A stretch of DNA of 64,000 bases from Maribellus maritimus (GTDB lineage: Bacteria > Bacteroidota > Bacteroidia > Bacteroidales > Prolixibacteraceae): positions 86,315-150,314 of the forward strand of contig NZ_JAIKLE010000017.1 in assembly GCF_022267315.1 (NCBI RefSeq), read 5' to 3'. Made by a program: the position numbers and the translations under genes. Of the stretch, positions 19,569-28,156 are shown one piece after another. The notes under the pieces were generated by a model, which was not told the DNA's origin, did no database searches, and worked only from the letters and a program-made list of their open reading frames with translations. Each line of letters starts with the position of its first letter. Position 1 is the stretch's first letter.

Positions 19569-21896
19569 TTATTTTGCCGGTGTATTTGTCATATAAAATT
19601 TAATTTCTCCGCCGTTCATAATGTCGCTGTGTTTTAAAGTGAGTCCATCGATTTTTTTTCCGTTGATTTCTACTTTTTCAACATACACATTTTCCGGGCT
19701 TTGATTTTTAGTATTGATTACCAGCGTTTTTCCATTATCTAAATAAAGGTTCGCTTTTTTTACCATGGGGCTGCCTATGGAATATTCGTCGGCTCCGGGC
19801 AAAACGGGATAAAAACCAAGCGAGCTAAATATATACCAGGCGCTCATTTGGCCGGCATCATCGTTGCCGCACAAACCGTCTTCCTTACTGCTGTACATGG
19901 TTTTCATAATCATTCGAACACGTTCCTGTGTTTTCCATGGTTGGCCGGTCCAGTTGTAAAGATAAGGGATATGATGTCCCGGTTCATTTCCATGAACGTA
20001 ATTCCCGATAATCCCGTCTCTGGTAATATCTTCGTTATTTTCGATATATTTTTCTGCAATTTCAGTCGTAAATATTTTGTCGAGCGACTGGGCGAATTTT
20101 TCTTTTCCCCCCATCATTTCAATCATTGTATCAATTTCGTGTGGAACATATAAACCATAATTCCATGCATTTCCTTCAATAAAACCCTGGCCATGTGTAT
20201 CCATCGGATCGAAATTTTTGCGCCATTCACCATTTTTGAGTTTTGGCCGCATAAAACCAATTTCTTTATCGTAAATATTTTTAAAGTTTTCAGAGCGTTT
20301 TAAGTATTGGTTATACACTTCAGTTTTGCCAAGTTTTTGAGCTATCTGTGCGATGCACCAATCGTTATAAGCATACTCCAATGTTAAAGAAACTGAATAG
20401 TCGCTTTTTTCTTCTGATACATAACCATTCCTTACAAATTCATCGATCCCGTTAAAATAACCAACATTTGAAGTGCTTATACATGCATCAAGGGTTTTAT
20501 TAAGGTCGGCATCTGTATTTCCTTTTGCAACAGCATCGGCTATTACTGAAACAGCATGGTAACCAATCATACACCAGTTTTCGTTGGCATAATGACTCCA
20601 AATCGGTAACATGTGGTGTACACTTTGCTCCTGATGGGCCAGCATCGATTTAACCATGTCGTTATTTTTTTGTGGATGAAAGATATTAAAAAGCGGATGC
20701 AGTGCCCGGTAAGTATCCCATAATGAAAATATGGTGTAATTTGTAAAACCTTCACTTTGGTGAATATTTTGGTCGAGTCCCAGGTACCGGCCATCCACAT
20801 CTTCGTAGATAATCGGGCTTAACATGCTGTGGTACATGGCGGTATAGAACGTTTGTTTTTCTTCCGGAGTTGAAGTTTCCACTTGCACTTTTGCAAGTTC
20901 TCTGTTCCATCTTTGCCGCGTTTCTTCTTTTATCTGTTTAAAATTCCAGCCCGGTATTTCAGCCCTGAGGTTTTTTATTGCTCCTTCGGTGCTCACCGAT
21001 GAAAGAGCAAATTTTATTTTTATTTTTTCGTCTTTTTGAGTTTTAAAATTGAAATATGCGCGAATATTTCGACCTGCCATTTCCGGGAAATTCTCCTCTT
21101 CTTCAAACCGGCGGTAAAATCCGTTGTAGGTGAGTTTGTCATATTTCTTATGTCCGTAAGTCTCAAAAGGTTTTGAAAAAGCCATTGCAAAGTAAACTTT
21201 CCGATTTCGCGCCCATCCCTTGGTTTGCCTAAATCCGGTTACCAGAGAGTCGTTTTCAACGCGGATAAAAGTCCACACATTTTTTTCATCGTAATTATAA
21301 ATGTTGTAGACCAAATCGAGAATAATGTGGGCATCTTCCGACGCCGGAAATGAGTATTGATGAAATCCCACACGGTCACTGGCTGTTAGTTCTGCTTTGA
21401 TATCATAATCTTCAAGATGGACTTTGTAATAGCCCGGTTCTGCTGTTTCTGTCTCATGTGAAAATTGCGAATGATAACCACTTCCCGGATTGTTGACTTC
21501 ACCCGGATTAAGAACGAGATCGCCTGTTGTAGGCATCACTAGAAAATCACCCAGATCGGAGTGGCCAACTCCGCTAAAATGCGTATGAGCAAAACCAAAA
21601 ATAGTATGGTCGTCGTATTGATAACCTGAGCAGTACCGGTATGTTTCTCCATTGTATTCTCCATCAATAGAGTAAGGCTCTATATTGGTTTCCGGGCTTA
21701 ACTGAACCATTCCAAACGGAGTTGTAGCCCCGGGGTAGGTATGGCCCATATTTTTTGTGCCAACCATAGGATTGACAAATTGAGCCAAATCCGGAATTGG
21801 CAAATTTTCTTTTTGGTTTTGTATTTTTTGATTTGGTTTTTGACAGGAAAATAACACAATTGTACCAATAGTAGCAAACAGCAGCAGTTTCTTCAT
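19569..21896 (-). CDS. GH92 family glycoside hydrolase (alpha-mannosidase-like), lipoprotein
   Basis: 775 aa. The lipoprotein signal is MKKLLLFATIGTIVLFSCQK. The mature protein opens FVNPMVGTKNMGHTYPGATTPFGMVQLSPET, a textbook GH92 start. Other family landmarks are FAHTHFSGVG, SLWDTYRALHPL, IEGNAWNYGLYVPHE, HGNEPGHHIPYLYNW and GNDDAGQMSAWYIFSSLGFYPVLPG, where Glu and Asp residues form the calcium-dependent inverting active site. Family members are exo-alpha-mannosidases acting on N-glycans or related mannosides. It is probably exposed to the periplasm or cell surface. It is not inside a recognisable SusC/D locus, so the substrate is open. Confidence 0.95.
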   Translation of the reverse strand: MKKLLLFATIGTIVLFSCQKPNQKIQNQKENLPIPDLAQFVNPMVGTKNMGHTYPGATTPFGMVQLSPETNIEPYSIDGEYNGETYRYCSGYQYDDHTIFGFAHTHFSGVGHSDLGDFLVMPTTGDLVLNPGEVNNPGSGYHSQFSHETETAEPGYYKVHLEDYDIKAELTASDRVGFHQYSFPASEDAHIILDLVYNIYNYDEKNVWTFIRVENDSLVTGFRQTKGWARNRKVYFAMAFSKPFETYGHKKYDKLTYNGFYRRFEEEENFPEMAGRNIRAYFNFKTQKDEKIKIKFALSSVSTEGAIKNLRAEIPGWNFKQIKEETRQRWNRELAKVQVETSTPEEKQTFYTAMYHSMLSPIIYEDVDGRYLGLDQNIHQSEGFTNYTIFSLWDTYRALHPLFNIFHPQKNNDMVKSMLAHQEQSVHHMLPIWSHYANENWCMIGYHAVSVIADAVAKGNTDADLNKTLDACISTSNVGYFNGIDEFVRNGYVSEEKSDYSVSLTLEYAYNDWCIAQIAQKLGKTEVYNQYLKRSENFKNIYDKEIGFMRPKLKNGEWRKNFDPMDTHGQGFIEGNAWNYGLYVPHEIDTMIEMMGGKEKFAQSLDKIFTTEIAEKYIENNEDITRDGIIGNYVHGNEPGHHIPYLYNWTGQPWKTQERVRMIMKTMYSSKEDGLCGNDDAGQMSAWYIFSSLGFYPVLPGADEYSIGSPMVKKANLYLDNGKTLVINTKNQSPENVYVEKVEINGKKIDGLTLKHSDIMNGGEIKFYMTNTPAK

Positions 21897-22025
21897 TTCA
21901 ATAATTTGTTTTTGGTTTTTATAACAACGCTTATTTTCGAGGGTAGGAATACAAAAGTAGCATTTTTGAAAATGCGTGAAAATATAAAAATTAAAAGATA
22001 TTGTATTGACTATTGAAACGACTTG

Positions 22026-23153
22026 CTATTTCAATAGTTGTAATGTCTCTTTAATACTTTTTATCAGTTGATTAATGTCTTTTTGAGGTAACGTGAGTGG
22101 TGGCATAAAACGAAGTGTATTAAATTTGTTCCCCGTAACAAAACCATTATCAAAAAGCTGACTGTGGATTTTTTCTGAGTTTATCTCTTTTTGAAATTCC
22201 AAAGCCAACATCATTCCTCGTGCCCTGATTTCCTTTATTGTACCGGAATGATTTTTAGCCACTTTTTCCAGTTCTTTTTTGAAAAATACTCCGGTGAGGG
22301 CTCCTTTTTCAACATGGTTTTCTTCTTCCATTATTCTGAAAACTTCCAACGCAACCGCACAACCCAGCGGATCGTTTTGGTGCGACTGTGCATAGCGGAA
22401 AGGAGCGTCTTCAAATTCTTTTGCTATCTCTTTCGAAACAGAAACAGCACTAACAGGGTATCCGTTACCCAATGCTTTTCCTGTAGTTACCATGTCGGGG
22501 AGAACATTGTAGTGCTGAAATCCAAACCATTTTCCCGTGCGTCCCATTCCGGTGGTTACTTCATTTGCAATAACAATTACACCATTTTGTTTTGCCTGTT
22601 TTGCCAGTTTTTGGATAAACTGAAAATCAGGAAATTTAATAATTCCCAGCGATGCGCCTCCGGTTTCTATTACAAGTGCAGCAATTTGGCTGAAATCGAT
22701 ATTTTGAGTTGCAGCACTATTGTTAAAAGGAATAACGATTAAATTGTTGTTTTTTTGTGAATTTTGCCCGTCTCCGTAAGCACTGAGGTACGAAATGTCT
22801 GTCGTGAGAATTTTATTCCGGCCTGTAATTTGTTTGGCTAATGTAATGGCAAGGTTTACAGCTTCGGATCCGGAACTTAGAAATACACTTTTCCCATTTA
22901 TTAATTCGGTTTTTTGTGCTATTTTTTCTGAAAGTTTTTCAGCATGCCTGTTTCTGAAAAAATATCCCTGGTGAATTGATTTTTCTAGTTGGTTTTTAAC
23001 TACATGATTAATTTTTGGATGATTGTGTCCCAGATTTGCACACCAAACACCCGATTCAAAATCGATATACTTTTTCCCTTCAGTATCATATAAATAGCAA
23101 TCTTCTGATTTTTCGAGGTATTTTTCAAAAGGGGTATAAAACTGAATTATCAT
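22026..23153 (-). CDS. Class III aminotransferase (acetylornithine aminotransferase-like)
   Basis: 375 aa, PLP fold type I. It starts with FTPFEKYLEKSEDCYLYDTEGKKYIDFESGVWCANLGHNHP, typical of ArgD/RocD-like enzymes. VFLSSGSEAVNLAI binds the phosphate. VIANEVTTGMGRTGKWFG includes an Asn at the position where most relatives carry the PLP-contacting Asp-Glu pair. MVTTGKALGNGYPVSAVSV holds the Schiff-base Lys. The amino-group donor and acceptor cannot be fixed from sequence. No other arginine genes are near, which argues against a plain argD assignment. It is 21 bp upstream of nothing in its own direction and follows the two-component genes, with which it may be co-transcribed. Confidence 0.82.
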   Translation of the reverse strand: MIIQFYTPFEKYLEKSEDCYLYDTEGKKYIDFESGVWCANLGHNHPKINHVVKNQLEKSIHQGYFFRNRHAEKLSEKIAQKTELINGKSVFLSSGSEAVNLAITLAKQITGRNKILTTDISYLSAYGDGQNSQKNNNLIVIPFNNSAATQNIDFSQIAALVIETGGASLGIIKFPDFQFIQKLAKQAKQNGVIVIANEVTTGMGRTGKWFGFQHYNVLPDMVTTGKALGNGYPVSAVSVSKEIAKEFEDAPFRYAQSHQNDPLGCAVALEVFRIMEEENHVEKGALTGVFFKKELEKVAKNHSGTIKEIRARGMMLALEFQKEINSEKIHSQLFDNGFVTGNKFNTLRFMPPLTLPQKDINQLIKSIKETLQLLK

Positions 23154-23173
23154 TGAAATAAATTTTTAAACAT

Positions 23174-23929
23174 CTATTTATCCAGCCATTTTTTGAAAAC
23201 AGGAGACCGATCGACACTTACCACAGTTTCAGTTTCGTCTTCCACCGGCGGGTTTAGTTTTAGTTTTATCCGGCTTCGCGACCAGGCTGTCATGTTTTCA
23301 ATGGCATTCAAATTGACGATATATTTCCTGTTGATGCGGAAAAATTGATTGGGATTGAGTTGCGTTTCCAGTTTGTCGAGACTAAATTCAAGAGGGTAGG
23401 ATTGGCCATCGAATGTTTTTATGAAGACGTTTTTTCCTATCGCATTGAACCAGGCAATCGCGGCAGTTTCTACCATTCTTATTTTTTGACCGATTTGAAT
23501 GATAAAACGTTTTTTGAATTCCGGCTGAGTACCTTTTATTTCAGATAACAAACTTTCGAAGTCGATAGTAAAGACTGATTTTACCGATTTGTATTTTTGA
23601 AGACTAAGGGTCAAATCTTCCTTTCGAATTGGCTTTAACAAATAGGCGATACTATTCAGTTCAAAAGCTTTTATCGAATACTGGTCGTAAGCAGTTGTGA
23701 AAATAACGGGAGTATTAACCTGAACCTGTTCAAAAATACTAAAACTTATTCCGTCAGAGAGCTGGATGTCCAGAAAAATCAGATCGGCCTGGTTTTTTGT
23801 AAACCACTTTACTGATTCTTTTACAGAGCCTAAATTGGCTCCAATTGAAAAGTCGGGGGCAACTTCTTCCAGCATTTTTTTAAGCCGTTCTGCAGCTACT
23901 GCTTCATCTTCAACTATAACTACTCTCAT
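23174..23929 (-). CDS. LytTR-family response regulator
   Basis: 251 aa. Receiver domain (1-120): acidic pocket VEDEAVAAERL, phospho-acceptor Asp in LIFLDIQLSDG, conserved FTTAYD and KPI. LytTR DNA-binding domain (about 145-250): RFIIQIGQKIRMVETAAIAWF, then FRINRKYIVNLNAIENM. It would bind direct repeats upstream of its targets. It overlaps the histidine kinase gene by 4 bp (ATGA), so the two are translationally coupled and form a cognate pair. Confidence 0.95.
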   Translation of the reverse strand: MRVVIVEDEAVAAERLKKMLEEVAPDFSIGANLGSVKESVKWFTKNQADLIFLDIQLSDGISFSIFEQVQVNTPVIFTTAYDQYSIKAFELNSIAYLLKPIRKEDLTLSLQKYKSVKSVFTIDFESLLSEIKGTQPEFKKRFIIQIGQKIRMVETAAIAWFNAIGKNVFIKTFDGQSYPLEFSLDKLETQLNPNQFFRINRKYIVNLNAIENMTAWSRSRIKLKLNPPVEDETETVVSVDRSPVFKKWLDK

Positions 23930-24999
23930 ATTTCTTCCGGTTTTATCAGCGGTAGTTCTACTTCATAGAAGTTGGTTTTAACCATAAATTTTGGAGTCTG
24001 TTCGGTTATCATCGCATAACGTTTTATCATATTTTTTTGTCCCAATCCGGTAGAACCTCCGGATGAAATTTTGGGTTGCAAGTTGTTCCGCACTACCAGC
24101 CATTTATCTTTAGCGCAAAGTTCTATTTTTAATGGATTTGAAGTGTTGACAATGTTGTGTTTAATAGCATTTTCGATGGTTACCTGCAGCGATAGTGGCG
24201 GTAAATATTTTTTTAGAAAATCACCCGGCAAATCAACATCAAGATACAATGAATTGTCGTAACGCATTTGCTGGAGAGAAATATACGAGCGGATAAATTT
24301 TAATTCTTCGTTAAGCGACACAACCGGTTTTTCAATAGTTTCCAGAACATAGCGGTAAATCATTGAAAACTCATCGATAAATTGTTGGGCTTTTTTTACA
24401 TCTTTATCAATTAATCCGGAAAGGACATTTAAGCTGTTAAACATAAAATGCGGATTGATCTGACTTTTTAACACTTCGAATTTGATTTGCGAGAGTTCTC
24501 TTTCAAGGTTTTCGGCTTTTATTTTTGAACGGTTACTTTCATTAAAATAAAGCCAGGCTTCGAGAGAAATCATCATCAAAATATTTACTCCAACTGTAAT
24601 TAGTGCGTTATAAAAAAGAATTGAATTTAAATCGTCGTTGGTAAACGGGCTTACTGCATTTGAGATTAGTGTAACAAAAAATGAAATGAAAACGGCCATA
24701 AGAAACGCAAACAGAAACTGAACCGTTATTCGCAAAAAGATTTTTTTGTGCCATGGTAATTTTTTGTTCAAAAAATGAATAAGGAACAAATTGGGGTAAG
24801 CCAACATAAAACCGCCAACAAGACTGAGAAACGAGCCAAATGCAAGGCGAATAAAAAAATGTGTTGCACCTTCAATTATTGCGTACCCCGAATAGTGATT
24901 GTATAAAATGATAACCAATTGGACTCCGACGGAAATTCCCAGCAAAAAGTTAAGAAGTTTTCGAAAAGGGAAAAGTTGATTTACGGTTGAAAAGCTCAT
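23926..24999 (-). CDS. LytS/YehU-type sensor histidine kinase
   Basis: 357 aa. Four membrane helices in the N-terminal 150 residues are followed by a short coiled coil and the His_kinase domain, with the phospho-His in QINPHFMFNSLNVLSGLI. The ATP-binding region is abbreviated: LSLQVTIENAIKHNI (N box) and GSTGLGQKNMIKRYAM (G box). There is no large extracellular sensor, so it probably senses a membrane or intramembrane signal. It is first in the operon, with the regulator overlapping its stop. Confidence 0.93.
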   Translation of the reverse strand: MSFSTVNQLFPFRKLLNFLLGISVGVQLVIILYNHYSGYAIIEGATHFFIRLAFGSFLSLVGGFMLAYPNLFLIHFLNKKLPWHKKIFLRITVQFLFAFLMAVFISFFVTLISNAVSPFTNDDLNSILFYNALITVGVNILMMISLEAWLYFNESNRSKIKAENLERELSQIKFEVLKSQINPHFMFNSLNVLSGLIDKDVKKAQQFIDEFSMIYRYVLETIEKPVVSLNEELKFIRSYISLQQMRYDNSLYLDVDLPGDFLKKYLPPLSLQVTIENAIKHNIVNTSNPLKIELCAKDKWLVVRNNLQPKISSGGSTGLGQKNMIKRYAMITEQTPKFMVKTNFYEVELPLIKPEEI

Positions 25000-25081
25000 G
25001 CCGGAATTTGATTTTTTAATGAAAGTAAAAATAGAAAATTATACTATTTTGTATCAAATAATAAAAGTAATATTTGGAAAG

Positions 25082-25115
25082 ATGCAGCCTTGAAAATGAT
25101 TTTCCAAAGCTGCAT
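25082..25115 (-). terminator. Hairpin after the outer-membrane protein gene
   Basis: ATGCAGC (25082-25088) pairs with GCTGCAT (25109-25115), with further pairing inside the loop (TTGAAAAT with ATTTTCCAA). It lies 9 bp past the stop of the minus-strand gene. The T-run is weak. Confidence 0.5.
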
Positions 25116-25123
25116 GTTAAAGT

Positions 25124-25756
25124 CTAAAAAATGCCATATTTTATGGATATGCCTACATTAAATTGTTCAAATATGTCGTCGGCAGTTTCATTAAGTTCTA
25201 CAGGCGATGTGTCGCGGTAACTTCCCTGTACACCCAACCACCAGTTTCCGGCCAACCGGAACATAAATTCTGCCGCAAGTTCATTGGCAGCAAAACGCTC
25301 CTGATCAATAATTTCTTCATACCACAATTTGTTTTCTTTGAACTCTTTGTTGTAAACATATTGTGCAAGTCCCATTCCGGTTGTCCAAGAAAATGAAAGC
25401 TTTGCTTTGTCTTTTAAAGGAACAATGTACTCGAGAAACAAACCGGAATAACCAGCCTCCAATCGGTAAGTTCCGTTCGCAACCAGCCGATCGAGATTTT
25501 TATCGTAATTCAGAGCACTTCCGGCGAAACCGATTCCCCAGTGTTGGTTAAAAACCAAGCCAGCTTTGTAGCCCAACCAGTTTGCTGAATTATCCATAAC
25601 CGTTGAATAGGTTCCGGATACGCCGCCATACAGCCCAATGGTGTTGGTTCTTTTTTTTCCCTCGTAACTCCAGATGTAGTTTTTCTTTTCCTGTGCCAGG
25701 CTTGTTAAACACAGTAATCCGGACAATGCAATTGTTAGCCATACTTTTGTTTTCAT
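25124..25756 (-). CDS. Outer-membrane beta-barrel protein, unknown function
   Basis: 210 aa. A signal peptide (MKTKVWLTIALSGLLCLTSLAQ) is followed by alternating amphipathic strands such as TIGLYGGVSGTYST, WGIGFAGSALNYD, SGLFLEYIVPL and WLGVQGSYRD. It ends in an aromatic residue (KYGIF), a usual barrel C-terminal signal. It fits a small eight-stranded barrel. I do not recognise a named family. It lies upstream of the LytS operon and could be one of its targets, but the only support is adjacency. Confidence 0.7.
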   Translation of the reverse strand: MKTKVWLTIALSGLLCLTSLAQEKKNYIWSYEGKKRTNTIGLYGGVSGTYSTVMDNSANWLGYKAGLVFNQHWGIGFAGSALNYDKNLDRLVANGTYRLEAGYSGLFLEYIVPLKDKAKLSFSWTTGMGLAQYVYNKEFKENKLWYEEIIDQERFAANELAAEFMFRLAGNWWLGVQGSYRDTSPVELNETADDIFEQFNVGISIKYGIF

Positions 25757-25985
25757 TGTTTAATTGTTTTTTGAGTTTTTAATTATTTTTCAATGATTCA
25801 AAAGTAGAGTGCTTTCTTGCCTGAAGAAAATAAAAGAGAGCGAACGCGAAAAAAGAGGGAGTGAGTATGAAAGCAAAAAGGAAAGGTGTCTTGCCGGCGG
25901 AAGGTTTTTGCTTGATTTGTTGAGATAGAACTATCTCAACAGGAAAAGTTGTACACTTAATTGTTTGGCGAAAATTTGCTGTTCT
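25757..25985. promoter_or_regulatory. Intergenic region with a perfect dyad at 25919-25940
   Basis: Two identical half-sites, GTTGAGATAG (25919-25928) and its exact complement CTATCTCAAC (25931-25940), separated by AA. No T-run follows on either strand, so it looks more like an operator than a terminator. It lies between the DUF6090 gene and the start of the beta-barrel gene, about 165 bp upstream of the latter. Confidence 0.55.
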
Positions 25986-26756
25986 CTATCCTTTTATCTC
26001 CTCATCAATTATTCCCAGAATGGCATCCAGTTCTTCCATTAACGGATTGTAGTGAGTTGATTCTGTAGCACGGGTGGTAAGAATAAATATAAGAATGTTA
26101 TTTTCAAATTCCTTGGAATTCAGAAGATTCAGGTTACTGATGTTATTTTTTCCGGGCAGTAAACCTAATTCTTTACCGGATACATCTGTTAAATCAAAGA
26201 TGGTCCTGATGCTGTTGGATTCTTTTCGAAACATATCGAGAACCTTTTCTCTTTGAATACCAAGATCGTTCTCCTGTTTGGCAATATCTTCCAGTGTCGA
26301 AATCCAGGTTGTCAGGTATGTTTTAAGTATGGGATTGGAAATGTCTTTTAAGCTTCCCGAATTTATCATTTCATTTAGAAGCGAATTATTAGGGTTGAAA
26401 GCAATGTCGAAAGCAAAAGTATTGTAAAGCAATTCTGAAAATTCACTTTCATCTGGTTGTATATTTTCGTCAGATATATATTCAACGATTTTTTTTGCAC
26501 CCTCAAAGTTACTATTGTTTACCTCAATAAGTCTCTGTAGTTTTGATTTGCTGGTTTGAAATTCATTTTTTAATCCAATGAGGTATACCTGTTCTTTTTC
26601 TCTTATAATTCGTTTTTGATTGCTGTTATTAATGGCAAGTGCAATTAAAATTCCGATAACCACAAGAATGATTTCTCCAAATGCGTAGAGCAGGTAATTA
26701 CTGATTTTTTTTTCAGTGATTAACCTTTGTCTGATTCTTCGAAAAAATTTAATCAT
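25986..26756 (-). CDS. DUF6090 family membrane-anchored protein
   Basis: 256 aa. The N-terminus KFFRRIRQRLITEKKISNYLLYAFGEIILVVIGILIALAINN is the signature of DUF6090, common in Bacteroidota. It has a basic amphipathic start, one transmembrane helix (about 25-45), then a largely helical domain predicted on the far side. No catalytic motif is visible. Function unknown. The gene is 17 bp downstream of the PAS gene and probably in the same transcript. Confidence 0.85.
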   Translation of the reverse strand: MIKFFRRIRQRLITEKKISNYLLYAFGEIILVVIGILIALAINNSNQKRIIREKEQVYLIGLKNEFQTSKSKLQRLIEVNNSNFEGAKKIVEYISDENIQPDESEFSELLYNTFAFDIAFNPNNSLLNEMINSGSLKDISNPILKTYLTTWISTLEDIAKQENDLGIQREKVLDMFRKESNSIRTIFDLTDVSGKELGLLPGKNNISNLNLLNSKEFENNILIFILTTRATESTHYNPLMEELDAILGIIDEEIKG

Positions 26757-26773
26757 TACCTGCTACAATCCGT

Positions 26774-27190
26774 TTAGTGCTTGCGTGTGCGATCCTCAAT
26801 TACTACCAAACGATATTTATCTCCGTGCATTACCACCCGGTGTGTATCGATGTGCAGATGTTTGGTTACAATTTTATTGTTGATGTAAAATTCCCGAATT
26901 AGTGCCACTTCTGAAAGATTACCGCCGGAAAGCAATTCGCGCATCTGGCATTTTTTACAAAAATTGCTTTCGCGGGTAACAGCGGTTCCCCGTTGTGTAC
27001 ATCCCATTATTTCACAAAACTCGTGGTCAATAATATCACCTTTGTCGCTTTTTGTTAGCTTTTGAAATGATTTGTTAAAATATTTGACTTTAAAGTCGTG
27101 GTCGGTTAGAAAGATGGCTTGCGGATGGTGCTCAATCAGTTGGTTTACCAGGTCGTTTGCCTCTTCAATTCGTACAAATTCAAGTCGCAT
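26774..27190 (-). CDS. Single PAS-domain protein
   Basis: 138 aa. The PAS core starts LVNQLIEHHPQAIFLTDHDFKVKYFNKSFQKLTK and continues to a beta-rich end, LVVIEDRTRKH. Four Cys (EICEIMGCTQRG-like segment and CKKCQMRE) in the middle resemble PAS proteins that may bind a metal or a redox cofactor. There is no output domain, so it probably modulates another protein. It precedes DUF6090 in the same direction. Confidence 0.8.
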   Translation of the reverse strand: MRLEFVRIEEANDLVNQLIEHHPQAIFLTDHDFKVKYFNKSFQKLTKSDKGDIIDHEFCEIMGCTQRGTAVTRESNFCKKCQMRELLSGGNLSEVALIREFYINNKIVTKHLHIDTHRVVMHGDKYRLVVIEDRTRKH

Positions 27191-27337
27191 GGCAGTAAGT
27201 ATTAATGAGTTAATTTTTTGCCTGAATGAAAACCTACATCAGTTAATTCATCTTTGGCAATTGGAAATTAACAATAAAAATTAAAATTTTCAATGGAACA
27301 TGTTTTAGAATCTAAAAATATTTTCAACAGTTTGAGT

Positions 27338-28099
27338 TTAGCTGCTAACTGAACCAAACACACGTTTTAAAATATCAGTGACCCTTGCAGCCGGATCTTC
27401 CCGGATTAATTTCTCCTGGTTTTCTATTTTTAGAAATAGTCCGTCGAGTGCTTTTTGTGTCAAATATTCATCTAAGTCGATTTCAACAGGTTTAAAACCG
27501 GCAACTTTTCCAACCATCGAATTTGCAACTTCATTCCATTTTCCGGTAAGCAAATCCCAGCTTTGTCCTGTCGATACATTTCCAACCAGTTTTTTATCTA
27601 CTGAAGCTTTTATTTTTGGGCGGTACAAAGCAAAAAGCTGATTATATGTCGTATTGTGTAAATAGTGTGTTGCGGCATTGTCGGCTCCTCTCAGTATTCC
27701 AATAGCATCGGTAATGGTCATACTTTTTATACTGTTTACAAAAATAGGTTTAGCTTCTGAAACTGCGTCTTCTGCCGCTCTGTTAATTCGCAACAAAACA
27801 TCTTCAACCAATTTTTGGCCTCCCGGAATTTTGCTGACGTTGTCTACAATCATACCGGCTTCCGGTGGTAATAAAATCTTTGCCATTTCATCTTTGTAGT
27901 AGCCATCGGTAACCCCTAGAATATCTACTGATTTGTTTGTTCCAACAACAAGTGCTTCTTTTAGCCCGGCAACAATCTCAGTCCGCGTTAACGATTGTCC
28001 CTGGCTTTCTTCAAGTGTTTGTTGTGCAATTTGCGCCAGTTCGGCGCAAGCTGTAAAAAGAAATAGAAATGTAAAGGGTAAAATTTTAATAATTTTCAT
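27338..28099 (-). CDS. DUF4197 family lipoprotein
   Basis: 253 aa. Signal MKIIKILPFTFLFLFTACAE with a lipobox Cys. The family segments are LTRTEIVAGLKEALVVGTNKSVDIL, ILLPPEAGMIVDNVSKIPGGQKLVEDVLLRINRAAEDAV, DAIGILRGADNAATHYL and EYLTQKALDGLF, which define DUF4197. It is predicted to be periplasmic or outer-membrane bound and largely helical. Function unknown. It lies 57 bp downstream of the YgiQ gene on the same strand. Confidence 0.9.
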   Translation of the reverse strand: MKIIKILPFTFLFLFTACAELAQIAQQTLEESQGQSLTRTEIVAGLKEALVVGTNKSVDILGVTDGYYKDEMAKILLPPEAGMIVDNVSKIPGGQKLVEDVLLRINRAAEDAVSEAKPIFVNSIKSMTITDAIGILRGADNAATHYLHNTTYNQLFALYRPKIKASVDKKLVGNVSTGQSWDLLTGKWNEVANSMVGKVAGFKPVEIDLDEYLTQKALDGLFLKIENQEKLIREDPAARVTDILKRVFGSVSS

Positions 28100-28156
28100 T
28101 TTGAAAGTTTTTTGAAATCTTTTTTAATATACAACGAATTTTTCAGGAGGTACGAT

